From assembly GCF_002483205.1 (NCBI RefSeq), contig NZ_DLHM01000006.1, positions 208,597 through 267,648 on the forward strand: DNA of 59,052 nucleotides, written 5' to 3'. Position numbers and translations under genes: made by a program. The DNA comes from Flavihumibacter sp. UBA7668 (GTDB lineage: Bacteria > Bacteroidota > Bacteroidia > Chitinophagales > Chitinophagaceae). Shown here in pieces: positions 16,711 through 26,638 of the stretch; the stretch's first letter is position 1, and each line of letters begins with the position of its first letter. Below the pieces are notes generated by a model. That model made no database searches. It was not told where the DNA came from and saw nothing but the letters and a program-made list of their open reading frames with translations.

Positions 16711-19700
16711 TTAAACCACATGCGCAGGTGTAAATCCATCCTGTGTGGGAGACGGTTCATAGTCTTCCACAATTAATTCATCGATTGTTTTTTGTCCTTT
16801 CTTTTTGTTTTTAGCTTTATCCAGCCAGCCATCAAAAATGGCATAAATCACCGGTACAATTACAAGGGTCAGAAACAGTGAACTTACCAATCCGCCAATG
16901 ATTACCCAAGCCAGCCCGTTTTTCCATTCTGCACCCGGACCAGAAGCAAGTGCGATGGGCAGCATTCCAAATACCATGGCAATGGTTGTCATCAGAATCG
17001 GACGCAACCTGGCGTGGTTAGCCTGTACCAATGCCTGGAAGGTTGATTCTCCTTCCGCTTTCCGGTGATTGGCAAAGTCCACTATCATAATCGCATTCTT
17101 ACATACCAATCCAATTAGCATAATGATCCCCAGAATGGTAAAGATGTTCAGTGAATTGTTGGTGAGTCCCAAAGCAAGGAAGGCACCGATAAAAGACAAC
17201 GGAACAGAGAACAACACTACAAAAGGATAAACAAAACTATCATAGAGAGTTACCATTACCAGGTAAACCAAAAGTATTGCTGCCAAAAGGGCTATGCCCA
17301 GCGTTCCAAATCCTTCACTCTGGTTTTCCATATCACCACCCCAGAGATAATTCACTCCGGTTGGTTTTCTAACTTGTGAAAATGCTGCTTCCCATTCGGT
17401 TGCCACCGTTCCTGTTGGCCGCCCGACTGTTTGTCCCTGTACTGTTACAGACGGACTTTTATCCCTCCGTTCCAACTGACTTGGGCCGGAAGTTTCTGTT
17501 ACCGTAGCAAATTGGGAAAGTTTCACCGTTTGTCCCTGACTGTTTACAAATTCGAGATTACTTACATCCTGGATAGTGGATCTGGAAAAACTTCCATACC
17601 GGATATTGATATCATATTCATATTCACCTGCCCTGAACTTGCCATCTGTATTACCATTAAAGGCAGTTTGCATGGTCAGACCAACAGTTTGCATATTTAA
17701 TCCCAATGCCGCCATCTTATCCCGATCAACCTGTACATTGATTTCCGGATTACCCGATTCAACCGTCAGTTTGGTTTCAGTTGCACCGGGTATTTTCTTT
17801 AATAAAGCATGTGCCTCATTGGCGAATACCATCGCACTATCCAGATCAGAAGCTGTTACTACCAATGCCAGTGGTGCCTGGTCGGCGGTGCCCAACATCC
17901 CAATTGGTGTGGTTTTTATTTTTGCACCTACCAATTTTTGCTCCAACTCCCTTTTAACTTTGGCAGCAAACACATAACTGTCATCTGCCCGCAATTGCTT
18001 CGGCACCAGTTTTACTTTGATCTCCGACTTGTAGGCCGTACTTTGTGAAGCACCAAGCCCTTCGCTTGTTTGTCCCACGGTGGTAATCAGATCAATAATC
18101 TCCACTTTATTTTTCAGAAAATCTTCTGCCTTTTGGGTCAGCTGATTGGTTTGTTCAATCGCTGCATCTTTTGGTAATTCCAATTGAACCAGGAATTCAC
18201 CTCTGTCACTCTTCGCAAAAAACTCCGAACCTACATAACCTGCACCTACTATATAGAAAGAACCGAAGAAGAGCACCAGTACTACACCCAGGGTTATACG
18301 CTTATGACGGAGACTCCAGGTAAGGATACCGGAAATCCAGTGGGTAAACTTATCAAGCCCGGTTTCAAATCCAAGGATTATCCGCCCAAATATAGTTTTG
18401 CCTGTCAGATGTTCCAGTTTTCCAAATCGGGAAGATAACCAGGGTACAATGGTAAAGGAGGAGAGGAGGGATAAGAGAGTTGAAATAATTACCGTTACAC
18501 AAAACTGTTTGATGATATTCGAAACCAATCCTGTACTTAATGCGATTGGAAGAAATACCACTACAATTACCAATGTAATGGCGGTTACGGTAAACCCAAT
18601 TTCTTTGGTACCATCCATTGCTGCACGCACCCGGTTTTTACCCATTTCCATATGGCGATAAATATTCTCCAATACCACAATCGCATCATCTACAAGAATT
18701 CCAACTACCAGCGAAAGTCCGAGTAAACTCATCAGGTTTAGCGTGTATCCAAACAAAGCCATACCGATAAATGTGGCAATTAGCGAGGCCGGGATGGATA
18801 CCATCACGATCAGGGCATTTCTTAAACTATGCAGAAAGAATAACATCACAAATGCAACCAGCACTACTGCCAGCAACAAATCATGTACTACTGAATCAGC
18901 TGCTTCAAGGGTAAATTCCGTGCTATCGTTCGCGATCTTGAGATGTAGCTCAGATGAACTATAATCCTGTTCCAGTCGCTGGATCTGTTTTTGAACTTCT
19001 TCACTTACCGCCACCGCATTGGCATCGGATTGTTTGATAATGGAGATGGTAATTGCGTTTTCCTGGTTTACACGGGCGATTTTTTCTACTTCTTTCTGAC
19101 TGTCCTGTACATCGGCCACATCTCCCAACCGCACCTGAATTCCATTATTTGATAAAACCACCAGGTTACGCAGTTCATCTACTGTTTTGTATTTACCGGA
19201 TAAGCGCACCAGGATACTTTGTTCCCGCGTTTGAACATTACCGGTAGGGAAGTCCAGATTGGAGCTCAGAATAGCCTGTTGTACCTGAGGAACAGATAGG
19301 CCGAATCCCTTGATTTTAACAGGATCAAGACTAACCTGGATTTCTCTTTCCTGTCCGCCTATCAGGTTCACCTGTGCCACACCATTTACCCTGGATAAAA
19401 CCGGACTGATGCGTTTATCGATCAGGTCATAAAATTCGGATTCATCCAGTTTGGCGGATGCTGCCAGGGTCATGATGGGTAAATCACTCAGAGAAAATTT
19501 GGTTAATGAAGGGGGATCTACATCTTCCGGCAAATCCTTCAATACTGCGTTAATTTTCCGTTGAGCATCATTCAATGCATAATCGGCATCCGCATTACTG
19601 GTGAGCGTAATGGTTACAAGGGATACATTTTCCAGTGATTTGGATTCGAGTTTTTTGATATTCTCCAATGATGCTACGGCATCTTCAATTTTTTTTGTTA

Positions 19701-19887
19701 CCGTATTTTCCACTTCACTGGGTGAAGCACCCGGATAAATGGTGGAAACCGTAATGGCATTGGTTTCAAATTTCGGGATCAGTTCATAACCCAGCTGGGT
19801 ATAACTGAAGAGACCGCCCAGTGTAAGGATCGTAAATAACACGATCACCAGAGAGGGTCTTTTTATGGATAATTCTGCAAGTTTCAT
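16711..19887 (-). CDS. RND efflux transporter, inner-membrane permease
   Basis: A 1058-residue AcrB/MexB-like pump subunit. It has TM1 IKRPSLVIVLFTILTLGG, the porter-domain motif GGQEREIQV, TM4 GILVDDAIVVLENIYRHME with the proton-relay Asp pair, and the duplicated second half (LLAAILLVYLVMVTLYDSF, GIIMLIGLVCKNAIMIVDFAN, RLRPILMTTIAMVFGMLPIA). It is driven by proton influx and exports small molecules with the adaptor and TolC-like channel encoded just upstream (9 and about 1080 bases away). It belongs to the hydrophobe/amphiphile rather than the heavy-metal branch, judged by the DD in TM4; the specific drugs are unknown. Confidence 0.95.
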   Translation of the reverse strand: MKLAELSIKRPSLVIVLFTILTLGGLFSYTQLGYELIPKFETNAITVSTIYPGASPSEVENTVTKKIEDAVASLENIKKLESKSLENVSLVTITLTSNADADYALNDAQRKINAVLKDLPEDVDPPSLTKFSLSDLPIMTLAASAKLDESEFYDLIDKRISPVLSRVNGVAQVNLIGGQEREIQVSLDPVKIKGFGLSVPQVQQAILSSNLDFPTGNVQTREQSILVRLSGKYKTVDELRNLVVLSNNGIQVRLGDVADVQDSQKEVEKIARVNQENAITISIIKQSDANAVAVSEEVQKQIQRLEQDYSSSELHLKIANDSTEFTLEAADSVVHDLLLAVVLVAFVMLFFLHSLRNALIVMVSIPASLIATFIGMALFGYTLNLMSLLGLSLVVGILVDDAIVVLENIYRHMEMGKNRVRAAMDGTKEIGFTVTAITLVIVVVFLPIALSTGLVSNIIKQFCVTVIISTLLSLLSSFTIVPWLSSRFGKLEHLTGKTIFGRIILGFETGLDKFTHWISGILTWSLRHKRITLGVVLVLFFGSFYIVGAGYVGSEFFAKSDRGEFLVQLELPKDAAIEQTNQLTQKAEDFLKNKVEIIDLITTVGQTSEGLGASQSTAYKSEIKVKLVPKQLRADDSYVFAAKVKRELEQKLVGAKIKTTPIGMLGTADQAPLALVVTASDLDSAMVFANEAHALLKKIPGATETKLTVESGNPEINVQVDRDKMAALGLNMQTVGLTMQTAFNGNTDGKFRAGEYEYDINIRYGSFSRSTIQDVSNLEFVNSQGQTVKLSQFATVTETSGPSQLERRDKSPSVTVQGQTVGRPTGTVATEWEAAFSQVRKPTGVNYLWGGDMENQSEGFGTLGIALLAAILLVYLVMVTLYDSFVYPFVVLFSVPLSFIGAFLALGLTNNSLNIFTILGIIMLIGLVCKNAIMIVDFANHRKAEGESTFQALVQANHARLRPILMTTIAMVFGMLPIALASGPGAEWKNGLAWVIIGGLVSSLFLTLVIVPVIYAIFDGWLDKAKNKKKGQKTIDELIVEDYEPSPTQDGFTPAHVV

Positions 19888-19896
19888 GTAGCTTTT

Positions 19897-20964
19897 TTAA
19901 GGTATAATTGTAATGGCAGTTCCGGTAGTCAGGTTGATTTGTCCACTGGTTATGACCTGTTCACCTTCCTGAATACCTTCCAGAATTTCAACCTGATTAC
20001 CAAGTACGCGTCCGCTGGTAACTTTGATAAGCTCAGCCTTGTTATTTTTTACCACAAATAATTCATTGCTGTTTACGCTGCCTACAAATGCAGCACGTGG
20101 AATTAAAACAATTGCCCGTTGTTGAGGGAAGTCGAATTCAGCCGTACCATACATACCTGCTTTTAACTGATTTCCCGGATTTGAAAGAACATCGATCTCA
20201 ATTGGGAAATTAAGAGCTTCATCTGCTTTTGCTGCGATAAATGCTATTTTTCCGGAAAATGTTTTATCGGGAAATACGCTGGCTTTAATTTTTACCGGTT
20301 TCCCCACGGATAGTTGTGCAACCTGCGCTTCATTTACATTTACTTTCAGTTTCAGGCGTGAAATATTTACAATATCAAAAAGTGCTGTACCGGGTGCAAC
20401 CACAGAACCTGGTTCAATTTTTCTTGTATTTACAATGCCATTAATGGTAGCCCGAATAGTAGCGTCCCCTAGATTGATGGTTGATTGTTGTACCCTCGAT
20501 TTGGCGTTGGCCAGATTTAATCTTGCCTGATCCAGCTGCTGTTGGGTAACACCTCCGGTGCGAAAGGCGTTTTCATAACGATTCAGATCGGTTTGTGCAT
20601 TCTGGAAATTTGCTTCAGCAGTCTGCAGGTCTACATTTAACTGATCTACGCGAATGGTTGCCAATACCTGGCCTTTTTTTACATAATCCCCTTCTTTTAC
20701 AAACACGTTAACCACCCTGCCTGCTTTTTCTGCTGAAAAAGACAATTCCTGAAAGGGTTCAAAATTTCCATTGGCTAAAACGGATATTTCCGGACTGGAT
20801 TTCTTTACCGTTTCAACACGAACGGATACGGTACTATTGGTTTGTGCAACTATTTCAGTTTTTGCAGCAGCAGCTGCTTTATTTTTCTTTAATACGACAA
20901 CAATTGCAAATAAGGCACCTCCGATAAGGCCCAGTGTTAATAGGATTTTTACAAACTTATTCAT
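19897..20964 (-). CDS. RND efflux periplasmic adaptor (membrane fusion protein)
   Basis: A 355-residue protein with an N-terminal membrane anchor (ILLTLGLIGGALFAIVVVL), then a lipoyl-like half motif (AEKAGRVVNVFVKEGDYVKKGQVLATI), a helical hairpin rich in Gln, Asn and Ala (about 110-165), the second lipoyl half (ATINGIVNTRKIEPGSVVAPG), and beta-barrel and membrane-proximal domains. It bridges the RND pump and the TolC-like outer channel. Spacing of 5 and 9 bases to its neighbours shows one operon. Confidence 0.94.
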   Translation of the reverse strand: MNKFVKILLTLGLIGGALFAIVVVLKKNKAAAAAKTEIVAQTNSTVSVRVETVKKSSPEISVLANGNFEPFQELSFSAEKAGRVVNVFVKEGDYVKKGQVLATIRVDQLNVDLQTAEANFQNAQTDLNRYENAFRTGGVTQQQLDQARLNLANAKSRVQQSTINLGDATIRATINGIVNTRKIEPGSVVAPGTALFDIVNISRLKLKVNVNEAQVAQLSVGKPVKIKASVFPDKTFSGKIAFIAAKADEALNFPIEIDVLSNPGNQLKAGMYGTAEFDFPQQRAIVLIPRAAFVGSVNSNELFVVKNNKAELIKVTSGRVLGNQVEILEGIQEGEQVITSGQINLTTGTAITIIP

Positions 20965-20969
20965 AACAA

Positions 20970-22340
20970 TTAGTTTAATAGTGTGGGGAGTTTTCCTTGT
21001 GTTTTGATTACCTGGATTTCAGCCAGCCGGTAATCGAGTAAGGCGGTTGAATAATTATTTTGTGCCGTGGTCAGGGAGTTTTCAGCATCCAGTAAATCTG
21101 TGAGAGGTGCTAAGCCCTGATCATAATTATTTTTTGTGTTCGTATATACTTCTTTTGCAAGCTCCACATTTTCCTGTTGATTTCTTAAAGTAGTGAGCGC
21201 ATTAACCAATTGGGCTTTTGCATTTTCATACGCCAGGTTGAGTGATAATTCCTGCTTATTCAAATCTTCCTGAATTTTTTTCACCTCAATATCAGCCTGA
21301 CGGATTCTTGCCCTGTTTCCAAATCCGGTAAAGATTGGTACGCGAAGTGTAACTCCCACATTTGCATAATCAAACCAGTTGACATTTTGAGAAGGTCCTT
21401 TTCCTATTGGAAATATATTACCCAATCCCTGGTAACCATAATTGCCATTCAGGCTAAGTGTTGGAAATGCTGCTGCTTTCACACTTTCTTTTTGAAAATG
21501 AAGGAGTTTTTCCTGCGTTTTGAGTAACTGGTAATCAGTCATGTTCGTTACAACCGGTGTCTCCGTAATTAAAGAAGCGTTCGGCTGAATTTCATCAAAA
21601 GATGCTGCAGGTACATGTATGGTATCTGCGATTTCCATTCCCATGAAAAACTTAAGGGTGTTTTCCTGAATCTGTACCGCATTTAATAATTGTTGCCGTT
21701 GTGCCTGCAAATTGGAAATATTAACTCTGGTGCGGTCTGCATCTATTTTTTTTGCCAGTCCGTTTTTAAACAGTCCATCAATTACTTCCCATACCCTTGT
21801 AGAATTGGCAATGGTGGTGTCTACAACAGCAAGTTTTTGTCTTTGTACCAGTAGCTGATAATAATTATTGGCAACCTGCTCAATAACCTGTTCATCAGTC
21901 AGTTTTCCCAATACCTGATAATATTCCCTGGTGGTTTTAGCTGCTTTCAAACCGGTAAATACAGATTTGTCAAAAATATTTTGCGATAAAGTGATGGCTG
22001 AACTGGCATTCCATTTTTGTCCGAATGGAATTAACAGAGTGGTTCCGGGTTGCCCGGCCAAATCTCCTGGTACGGCACTTAACTGCAGAATTGGATTATA
22101 CGTTAATCCGGCTGTACCGGTAATTTGAGGCAAAGCGCGGGATTTTACTTCATCAATCTGGTATTGCGCATTCTCCTGATCCAGTTTGGCTTTGCGAACA
22201 TCCGTCTGATGTTCCAATGCATAGCGCAGAGCATTGGGTAAGGTTAATGGTTTGTCCGGTGTTTGTGCCATCGTTCCAGATCCGGCCAGTAAAAGGCCGG
22301 CAAAGAACAGGATGGAAATCCGGGGTTTTCTTGTCTTCAT
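20970..22340 (-). CDS. TolC-family outer membrane efflux protein
   Basis: A 456-residue protein with signal peptide (ISILFFAGLLLAGSGTMAQT) and two copies of the OEP repeat: long amphipathic helices such as NALRYALEHQTDVRKAKLDQ and EKLLHFQKESVKAAAFPTLS, and the C-terminal DLLDAENSLTTAQNNYSTAL segment. It forms the trimeric outer-membrane channel of the pump. It lies directly after the tetR-type gene and 5 bases before the adaptor gene. Confidence 0.94.
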   Translation of the reverse strand: MKTRKPRISILFFAGLLLAGSGTMAQTPDKPLTLPNALRYALEHQTDVRKAKLDQENAQYQIDEVKSRALPQITGTAGLTYNPILQLSAVPGDLAGQPGTTLLIPFGQKWNASSAITLSQNIFDKSVFTGLKAAKTTREYYQVLGKLTDEQVIEQVANNYYQLLVQRQKLAVVDTTIANSTRVWEVIDGLFKNGLAKKIDADRTRVNISNLQAQRQQLLNAVQIQENTLKFFMGMEIADTIHVPAASFDEIQPNASLITETPVVTNMTDYQLLKTQEKLLHFQKESVKAAAFPTLSLNGNYGYQGLGNIFPIGKGPSQNVNWFDYANVGVTLRVPIFTGFGNRARIRQADIEVKKIQEDLNKQELSLNLAYENAKAQLVNALTTLRNQQENVELAKEVYTNTKNNYDQGLAPLTDLLDAENSLTTAQNNYSTALLDYRLAEIQVIKTQGKLPTLLN

Positions 22341-22353
22341 TCTTGTATGCTTA

Positions 22354-22986
22354 TTAAATAGTGTTGAGTGGGAGAGATGATTTCAAATTGTATTCAAGCA
22401 GATAAGATTCCAGTTGTGGAATTGCTGCAGGTGCTATTATTCCATATAAAAAAAGATAAACTGCCTGTCGGAATACTTCATCTTTGGAATAATCATTGAC
22501 CAATTGTGCTGCGAATTCAAAATCTTTTTTCAGGTGTTGTTGCCAGATACTCAGTACGAGCGCAGGATGCAAGCTGTTTCTAAAAACACCTTCCAGAATT
22601 CCTGCTTCCAACACCTTCCGGATTCTCGATTGTAATGTCTGCTCCAGTTGCCGGTTCAATTCGATGTATTGATTTGGGTAATGACGTTGCAGGTCAAGAA
22701 AAAAGTCCGGACTGATTGTCTTACAGAACACCACCACATTGGAAATAAGTCCCAATATTTTTTTGAGATTACTTATACCCTCTGCATCCCAAAGAAGCAT
22801 GGCTGATTCGTATTCATCCGCTACCCTTTTACATACCTGGTCTACCAATTCCTGCCGGCTGGGATAGAATCTGTACAGGGTTTTCTTGGAGATTCCCAAC
22901 TGGGCGGATAAATCATCCATTGTATAACGGCTGATGCGTTGGGAGGTAAAAATCTGGTGGACTGAATCTAAAATAGTCTGCTCCAT
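22354..22986 (-). CDS. TetR/AcrR-family regulator of the RND efflux operon
   Basis: A 210-residue protein with N-terminal TetR helix-turn-helix: ISRYTMDDLSAQLGISKKTLYRFYPSRQELV at about residues 18-48. The rest is an all-helical ligand domain without recognisable specificity. It is the first gene of the operon with tolC, adaptor and pump genes, separated by 13 bases from the next. A 15-bp sequence repeated at its start codon and between the -33 and -7 regions is a likely operator, so it probably represses its own operon until a pump substrate binds (inference). Confidence 0.9.
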   Translation of the reverse strand: MEQTILDSVHQIFTSQRISRYTMDDLSAQLGISKKTLYRFYPSRQELVDQVCKRVADEYESAMLLWDAEGISNLKKILGLISNVVVFCKTISPDFFLDLQRHYPNQYIELNRQLEQTLQSRIRKVLEAGILEGVFRNSLHPALVLSIWQQHLKKDFEFAAQLVNDYSKDEVFRQAVYLFLYGIIAPAAIPQLESYLLEYNLKSSLPLNTI

Positions 22987-23040
22987 GAATATTCGACTAA
23001 TTTGGTTAGTGGGTCAAAAATAGATTGAATATTCGACTAA
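22986..23040 (-). promoter_or_regulatory. promoter and repeated operator of the tetR-RND operon
   Basis: TGAATATTCGACTAA occurs at 22986-23000 and again, identical, at 23026-23040, exactly 40 bp apart. Between them on the minus strand lies TATTTTTG (23015-23022), matching TAnnTTTG. A further inverted repeat ACTAA-TTTGG-TTAGT occupies 22996-23010. One copy covers the -7/-33 spacer and the other covers the ATG. This is the arrangement expected for an autorepressing TetR protein. Confidence 0.65.
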
Positions 23041-23211
23041 AACGATAAAATGGTCGAAATAGTATTGTTAAGGAATTGTGAAAGAAATGACCTTGTCCCA
23101 GTCTGTATCTGTACAGGTTTAAGATCTTGTTCTACAATTAATTAATTATCAATAATATACGTTGGATACTTTAGAAACGTCCAAACTTCATGTTGTGTAA
23201 ATATTCCCATG

Positions 23212-23244
23212 TTTGAAATATGGGATAGAATTGTAGTAAATTTG
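23212..23244 (+). promoter_or_regulatory. promoter of the second TetR gene
   Basis: TTTG at 23212-23215 and TAAATTTG at 23237-23244 are separated by 21 bp, within the range reported for Bacteroidota sigma-A promoters. The ATG at 23269 then has a leader of about 18 bases, which excludes the upstream start at 23209. Confidence 0.65.
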
Positions 23245-23268
23245 AATTGTTTCAAAAATCGACTCAAA

Positions 23269-23886
23269 ATGTCAAATAGTCTAAACGAGGAAGTTGCCAG
23301 CGTGGATCCGGTCCGGAAGGAGATTCTAACCGGTGCACGTGAATTATTCATTCATTTTGGTTTTAAGAAGACCACCATGGAGGATATTGCAAAAAAGATC
23401 GGTAAGTCTAAGAGTTCACTTTATTATTATTTTAAGACCAAAGAGGAAATATTTGAAGCGATGGCGCTGGAGGATATGGACCAACAGCACCGCATTGCAG
23501 TAGAAATAATGAATAAGGAGGAATCTGTCCAGGATCGATTCCGGGCATTTGTAGTTTCTCTGTTTACACATCTGATTTTGAATAAACAGGAATATTCCGT
23601 TTTTAAGGCTGAAGTGATGGAAAATCCATTTCTCATTATGAATATTACGGAAAAGAGAAATGCTTATATGGAAGTTTTTTTGAAGGAACTTGTATTATAT
23701 GGTATCCGGAGGAGTGAAATCAGGGAACTTTCTCATGAAGAAATCGATATATGGGCCAAAGCAATAAATGTATCCTTAAAGGCCATAGGCTCTCGCCTTT
23801 TTCTTGGTAATGATCAGGAAAAATTTAAAGATCACCTTGCTTTTATTGCTGATTCCTTATTTATTGGAATTACAAAAAAATTGTAA
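23269..23886 (+). CDS. TetR/AcrR-family transcriptional regulator
   Basis: A 205-residue protein with HTH region EILTGARELFIHFGFKKTT, MEDIAKKIGKSKSSLYYYF at about residues 17-55, and a C-terminal helical ligand domain including WAKAINVSLKAIGSRLFLG. The ATG at 23269 is chosen from promoter position; an in-frame ATG 20 codons upstream would lie before the promoter. It is divergent from the RND operon and convergent (12 bases) with the sulfatase-fold gene, so no target is obvious. The divergent layout makes the RND region a possible second target. Confidence 0.88.
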   Translation: MSNSLNEEVASVDPVRKEILTGARELFIHFGFKKTTMEDIAKKIGKSKSSLYYYFKTKEEIFEAMALEDMDQQHRIAVEIMNKEESVQDRFRAFVVSLFTHLILNKQEYSVFKAEVMENPFLIMNITEKRNAYMEVFLKELVLYGIRRSEIRELSHEEIDIWAKAINVSLKAIGSRLFLGNDQEKFKDHLAFIADSLFIGITKKL

Positions 23887-23898
23887 ATGTGTCTAACA

Positions 23899-25779
23899 CT
23901 ATTCAACAGCTCTGAATTGTAGTTTTACTTTTGCCAGGTACTTATAAAACTGTTTTAATAGAAATTCCGGCGTATCCAACTCCCGTTCCAGTTTTGGATC
24001 TTTTCGATAATTCCAGCATCCTGCCGGCTTAGATTTAAGCATATCATACGAAAGAAATAATGAATCATTCGCATAAAGCAGCAAGTTTCCTTTTCTTGTT
24101 AATATTTGCCTATCTGCCGGATCCTCAATTAGCATAGATTGATTTGCACTTGGATTCGGGTCAATTATTCCTAACAAGTCAAGGATCGTTGCAGGAATAT
24201 CTGTCTGCTGTACAGGATATATTGGATTTCCAACCAGCTTCCCTGATGGTTCGTATATCATTATCGGTATTTGAAGTAAACCCCAATCTGATCGGTTTAA
24301 TAAATCTTCGGCTCTGGAATAGTGATCTCCGATAAAAAGAAAAATGGTATTTTGAAACCATGTATTTTTTTGAATTGTATTAAAAAAGTTTTCTAATACT
24401 TCATCCAGGTATTTCATAGAGGCAGCCTGAGAATAGGTTGAATATTTCTTCTTATAACTTTCATACCCTGGAAATCTGTCATAAGGATTATGCGTAGAAA
24501 CATTTGCGATCCCTGAAATAAAAGGTTCTTTGAACTTCTTCATTTTATTAGCAACCAGCGGAAAAAAAAGATGATCAGGTAGTTCGGTATCCTTTGCTTT
24601 TTTAAAGTCGCTTTTTAAAGTTGACGAATTGTAATAGTCTGTTACACCTGAATAGCCAACTGCTTTCCAATAGTCAGCAGCATAGGTATCATTGCTATAA
24701 AAAAAACTACTTGAATAATTTATTGTTGATAAAAAATTGCCCAAATATGTACGGTCTTTTATATAGGGATGTTTAATTCGCTTTTCAGTAATGTGATTTC
24801 CGACTCCAAGATAGATTGCTTTTACTCCTTCACTTGATAAATATCCATTGGCATATGCATTGGAAAAGTATAGACTATGTTTTTTTAAAGAATCAAAAAA
24901 AGGCATTTCAAACTTACTTGGAGAGGAATTGGTAAAATTTTCAGCTGAAGCACTTTCAATAATAATAATAATAATATTTTTCCCTTTAAATTGCCCGAAA
25001 TGAAAGCTTTTGGTATTTTCTTTTTGAATCTTTTTATCGGGGATTGGATCCAGCTTTTTTTCCATTAAATCAATAAACGGGTCAGTGGTGTTGATATTTT
25101 TCAGGTAAGAGTATCCCAGGTTAAACAAAGGGTTAACTATTAAATTATAATATTTTGGTTTTACAAAACGAAATGAGCTATTTGGTGAAATCCATCCATT
25201 TCCAATGTTCTCCCGTATGCATAAAAATCCTATCGAGAGCATTAGGGAAAACATTAAAAATAGACTTCTGTTATTGGATGAATGTAACTTGAAATTGGTA
25301 TTTCCTATTGCTTTTTTCTTTTGTATTAAATAAATTATTGCTGCAAACGCAATTGCTGTTCCCGCAATATAACCCCAATAATACCTCAGATAAGTACCAA
25401 TGAAATGCCTGTTTTCCCACATGATTTCAACTGTCCGGTTTGATGGTAATTCAAAATTGTACCTATAGTACAATGCTCCTGAAATATTTAGAACAGTATA
25501 AAGGAATAAACAAATTAATAACAGAACATATAAAAATTTGTTGATTAGGCTGATTCTTCCTGTAATGCTTTGCACAATAAGGTTTATCCAATTCAGCACC
25601 CATAACAGGAAGAGAATGCTAAAATCATAATAAAAACTGCCAATTAGAATGGAGTATATATCAGCGGTCTGATCTAAGCGAAATGATGTATTATTTATAT
25701 AAAAAAAAATAAGTTTATTACACAGAAGAAAAACTAAAAAAAACAAAAAGGACCTGATACTTGTTTTTATTGCTTCCAT
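23899..25779 (-). CDS. LTA-synthase-like sulfatase-fold membrane protein
   Basis: A 626-residue protein with five N-terminal transmembrane helices (first about residues 8-28) and a large extracytoplasmic alkaline-phosphatase/sulfatase-fold domain. Visible motifs are IIIIIIESASAENF (metal-binding Glu), NGYLSSEGVKAIYLGVG (position of the catalytic Thr/Ser nucleophile), STHNPYDRF and IFLFIGDHYS (metal-binding Asp-His). Such enzymes transfer phosphoglycerol or phosphoethanolamine headgroups to glycans or lipids; the Gram-negative substrate here is unknown. The ATG 14 bases after the preceding stop was preferred over one 27 codons upstream, which would overlap that gene. Codon use is AT-rich compared with neighbours. 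Confidence 0.85.
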   Translation of the reverse strand: MEAIKTSIRSFLFFLVFLLCNKLIFFYINNTSFRLDQTADIYSILIGSFYYDFSILFLLWVLNWINLIVQSITGRISLINKFLYVLLLICLFLYTVLNISGALYYRYNFELPSNRTVEIMWENRHFIGTYLRYYWGYIAGTAIAFAAIIYLIQKKKAIGNTNFKLHSSNNRSLFLMFSLMLSIGFLCIRENIGNGWISPNSSFRFVKPKYYNLIVNPLFNLGYSYLKNINTTDPFIDLMEKKLDPIPDKKIQKENTKSFHFGQFKGKNIIIIIIESASAENFTNSSPSKFEMPFFDSLKKHSLYFSNAYANGYLSSEGVKAIYLGVGNHITEKRIKHPYIKDRTYLGNFLSTINYSSSFFYSNDTYAADYWKAVGYSGVTDYYNSSTLKSDFKKAKDTELPDHLFFPLVANKMKKFKEPFISGIANVSTHNPYDRFPGYESYKKKYSTYSQAASMKYLDEVLENFFNTIQKNTWFQNTIFLFIGDHYSRAEDLLNRSDWGLLQIPIMIYEPSGKLVGNPIYPVQQTDIPATILDLLGIIDPNPSANQSMLIEDPADRQILTRKGNLLLYANDSLFLSYDMLKSKPAGCWNYRKDPKLERELDTPEFLLKQFYKYLAKVKLQFRAVE

Positions 25780-25792
25780 TAATTGTTGAATA

Positions 25793-26638
25793 TTATTTTT
25801 TTCGAACTCTAAATCGAATTGCTGCATTTTTTTTGTCGGATGCGGAAAGTCTGACTTCATATTTATCGCGCCCGGAACTTATTGTCATTAATGCTGTATT
25901 AGGTGGAATACTTCCTAAATTATCTGCATACATTATCAGTTCATAATCTTTTCCTACTATGGCATTTACTGTGACACTTAGTGCATGATTCGTAAGTCTT
26001 TGCTGATGCAAGAGCAGTTGATTATTCAAGTAAATGCTAACGGTATCATTATCTATCTCTGCATTGTCATACAAATCAATTTTAATTGTGGGACTATCTA
26101 AAACCAATGTCTGAACTATTTCAGTGGTTCGCTGCTTCAGTTTCAACAACCCCTGTTGGTTTGCCAGTTGGGTTGTATCGGTTAATGGTGTTGGAAAATC
26201 AGGCAAGTTTTCCCTGTATAGTGTAATTTTTCCTGCCGGACAAACACGCTTGCTTTCTGCTTCAACTCCTGTCCAGGTGCCTGTTAATGCATCTCGATCT
26301 GCTTCTTTGGTAAAACTGAGCTCATAGGTTTTTGTACATACAACGCAATCATGCGGAATTTGAACATCAAGTATCTGATTTTCCCGAATCAGCATTTTTT
26401 TTTGCAGTTCATCATAGCTTCCCCTGAAATGATGCTTTACATAACGCGTCTTATCATAATAATCAAACGCATATCCCTCAATAGTTGTTCCTGCGATTAT
26501 AAGCTGAATTTCAAGTTTATAAACCGGGAAACAACCACCCGGTTCCTGGGTAAGCGATCCACGCCAGATTCCGCTCAGATCCTGACTGATTGCAAGCAGC
26601 TGAAGAAACGAACAAAGCACTAATAACACGGCTTTCAT
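25793..26638 (-). CDS. secreted protein of unknown function, paralogue A
   Basis: A 281-residue protein with signal peptide (MKAVLLVLCSFLQLLAIS, cleavage near SQ). An N-terminal beta-rich domain opens with DLSGIWRGSLTQ; four Cys residues at about 36, 98, 101 and 135 could form disulphides. The C-terminal domain (about 185-281) has IKIDLYDNAEIDNDTVSIYLNN, then YADNLGSIPPNTALM and YEVRLSASDKKNAAIRF. The next gene upstream encodes a protein with the same two domains, joined by a proline-rich linker. I do not recognise a characterised family. It overlaps that paralogue gene by 4 bases (ATGA) and precedes the sulfatase-fold gene by 13 bases. Confidence 0.8.
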   Translation of the reverse strand: MKAVLLVLCSFLQLLAISQDLSGIWRGSLTQEPGGCFPVYKLEIQLIIAGTTIEGYAFDYYDKTRYVKHHFRGSYDELQKKMLIRENQILDVQIPHDCVVCTKTYELSFTKEADRDALTGTWTGVEAESKRVCPAGKITLYRENLPDFPTPLTDTTQLANQQGLLKLKQRTTEIVQTLVLDSPTIKIDLYDNAEIDNDTVSIYLNNQLLLHQQRLTNHALSVTVNAIVGKDYELIMYADNLGSIPPNTALMTISSGRDKYEVRLSASDKKNAAIRFRVRKK

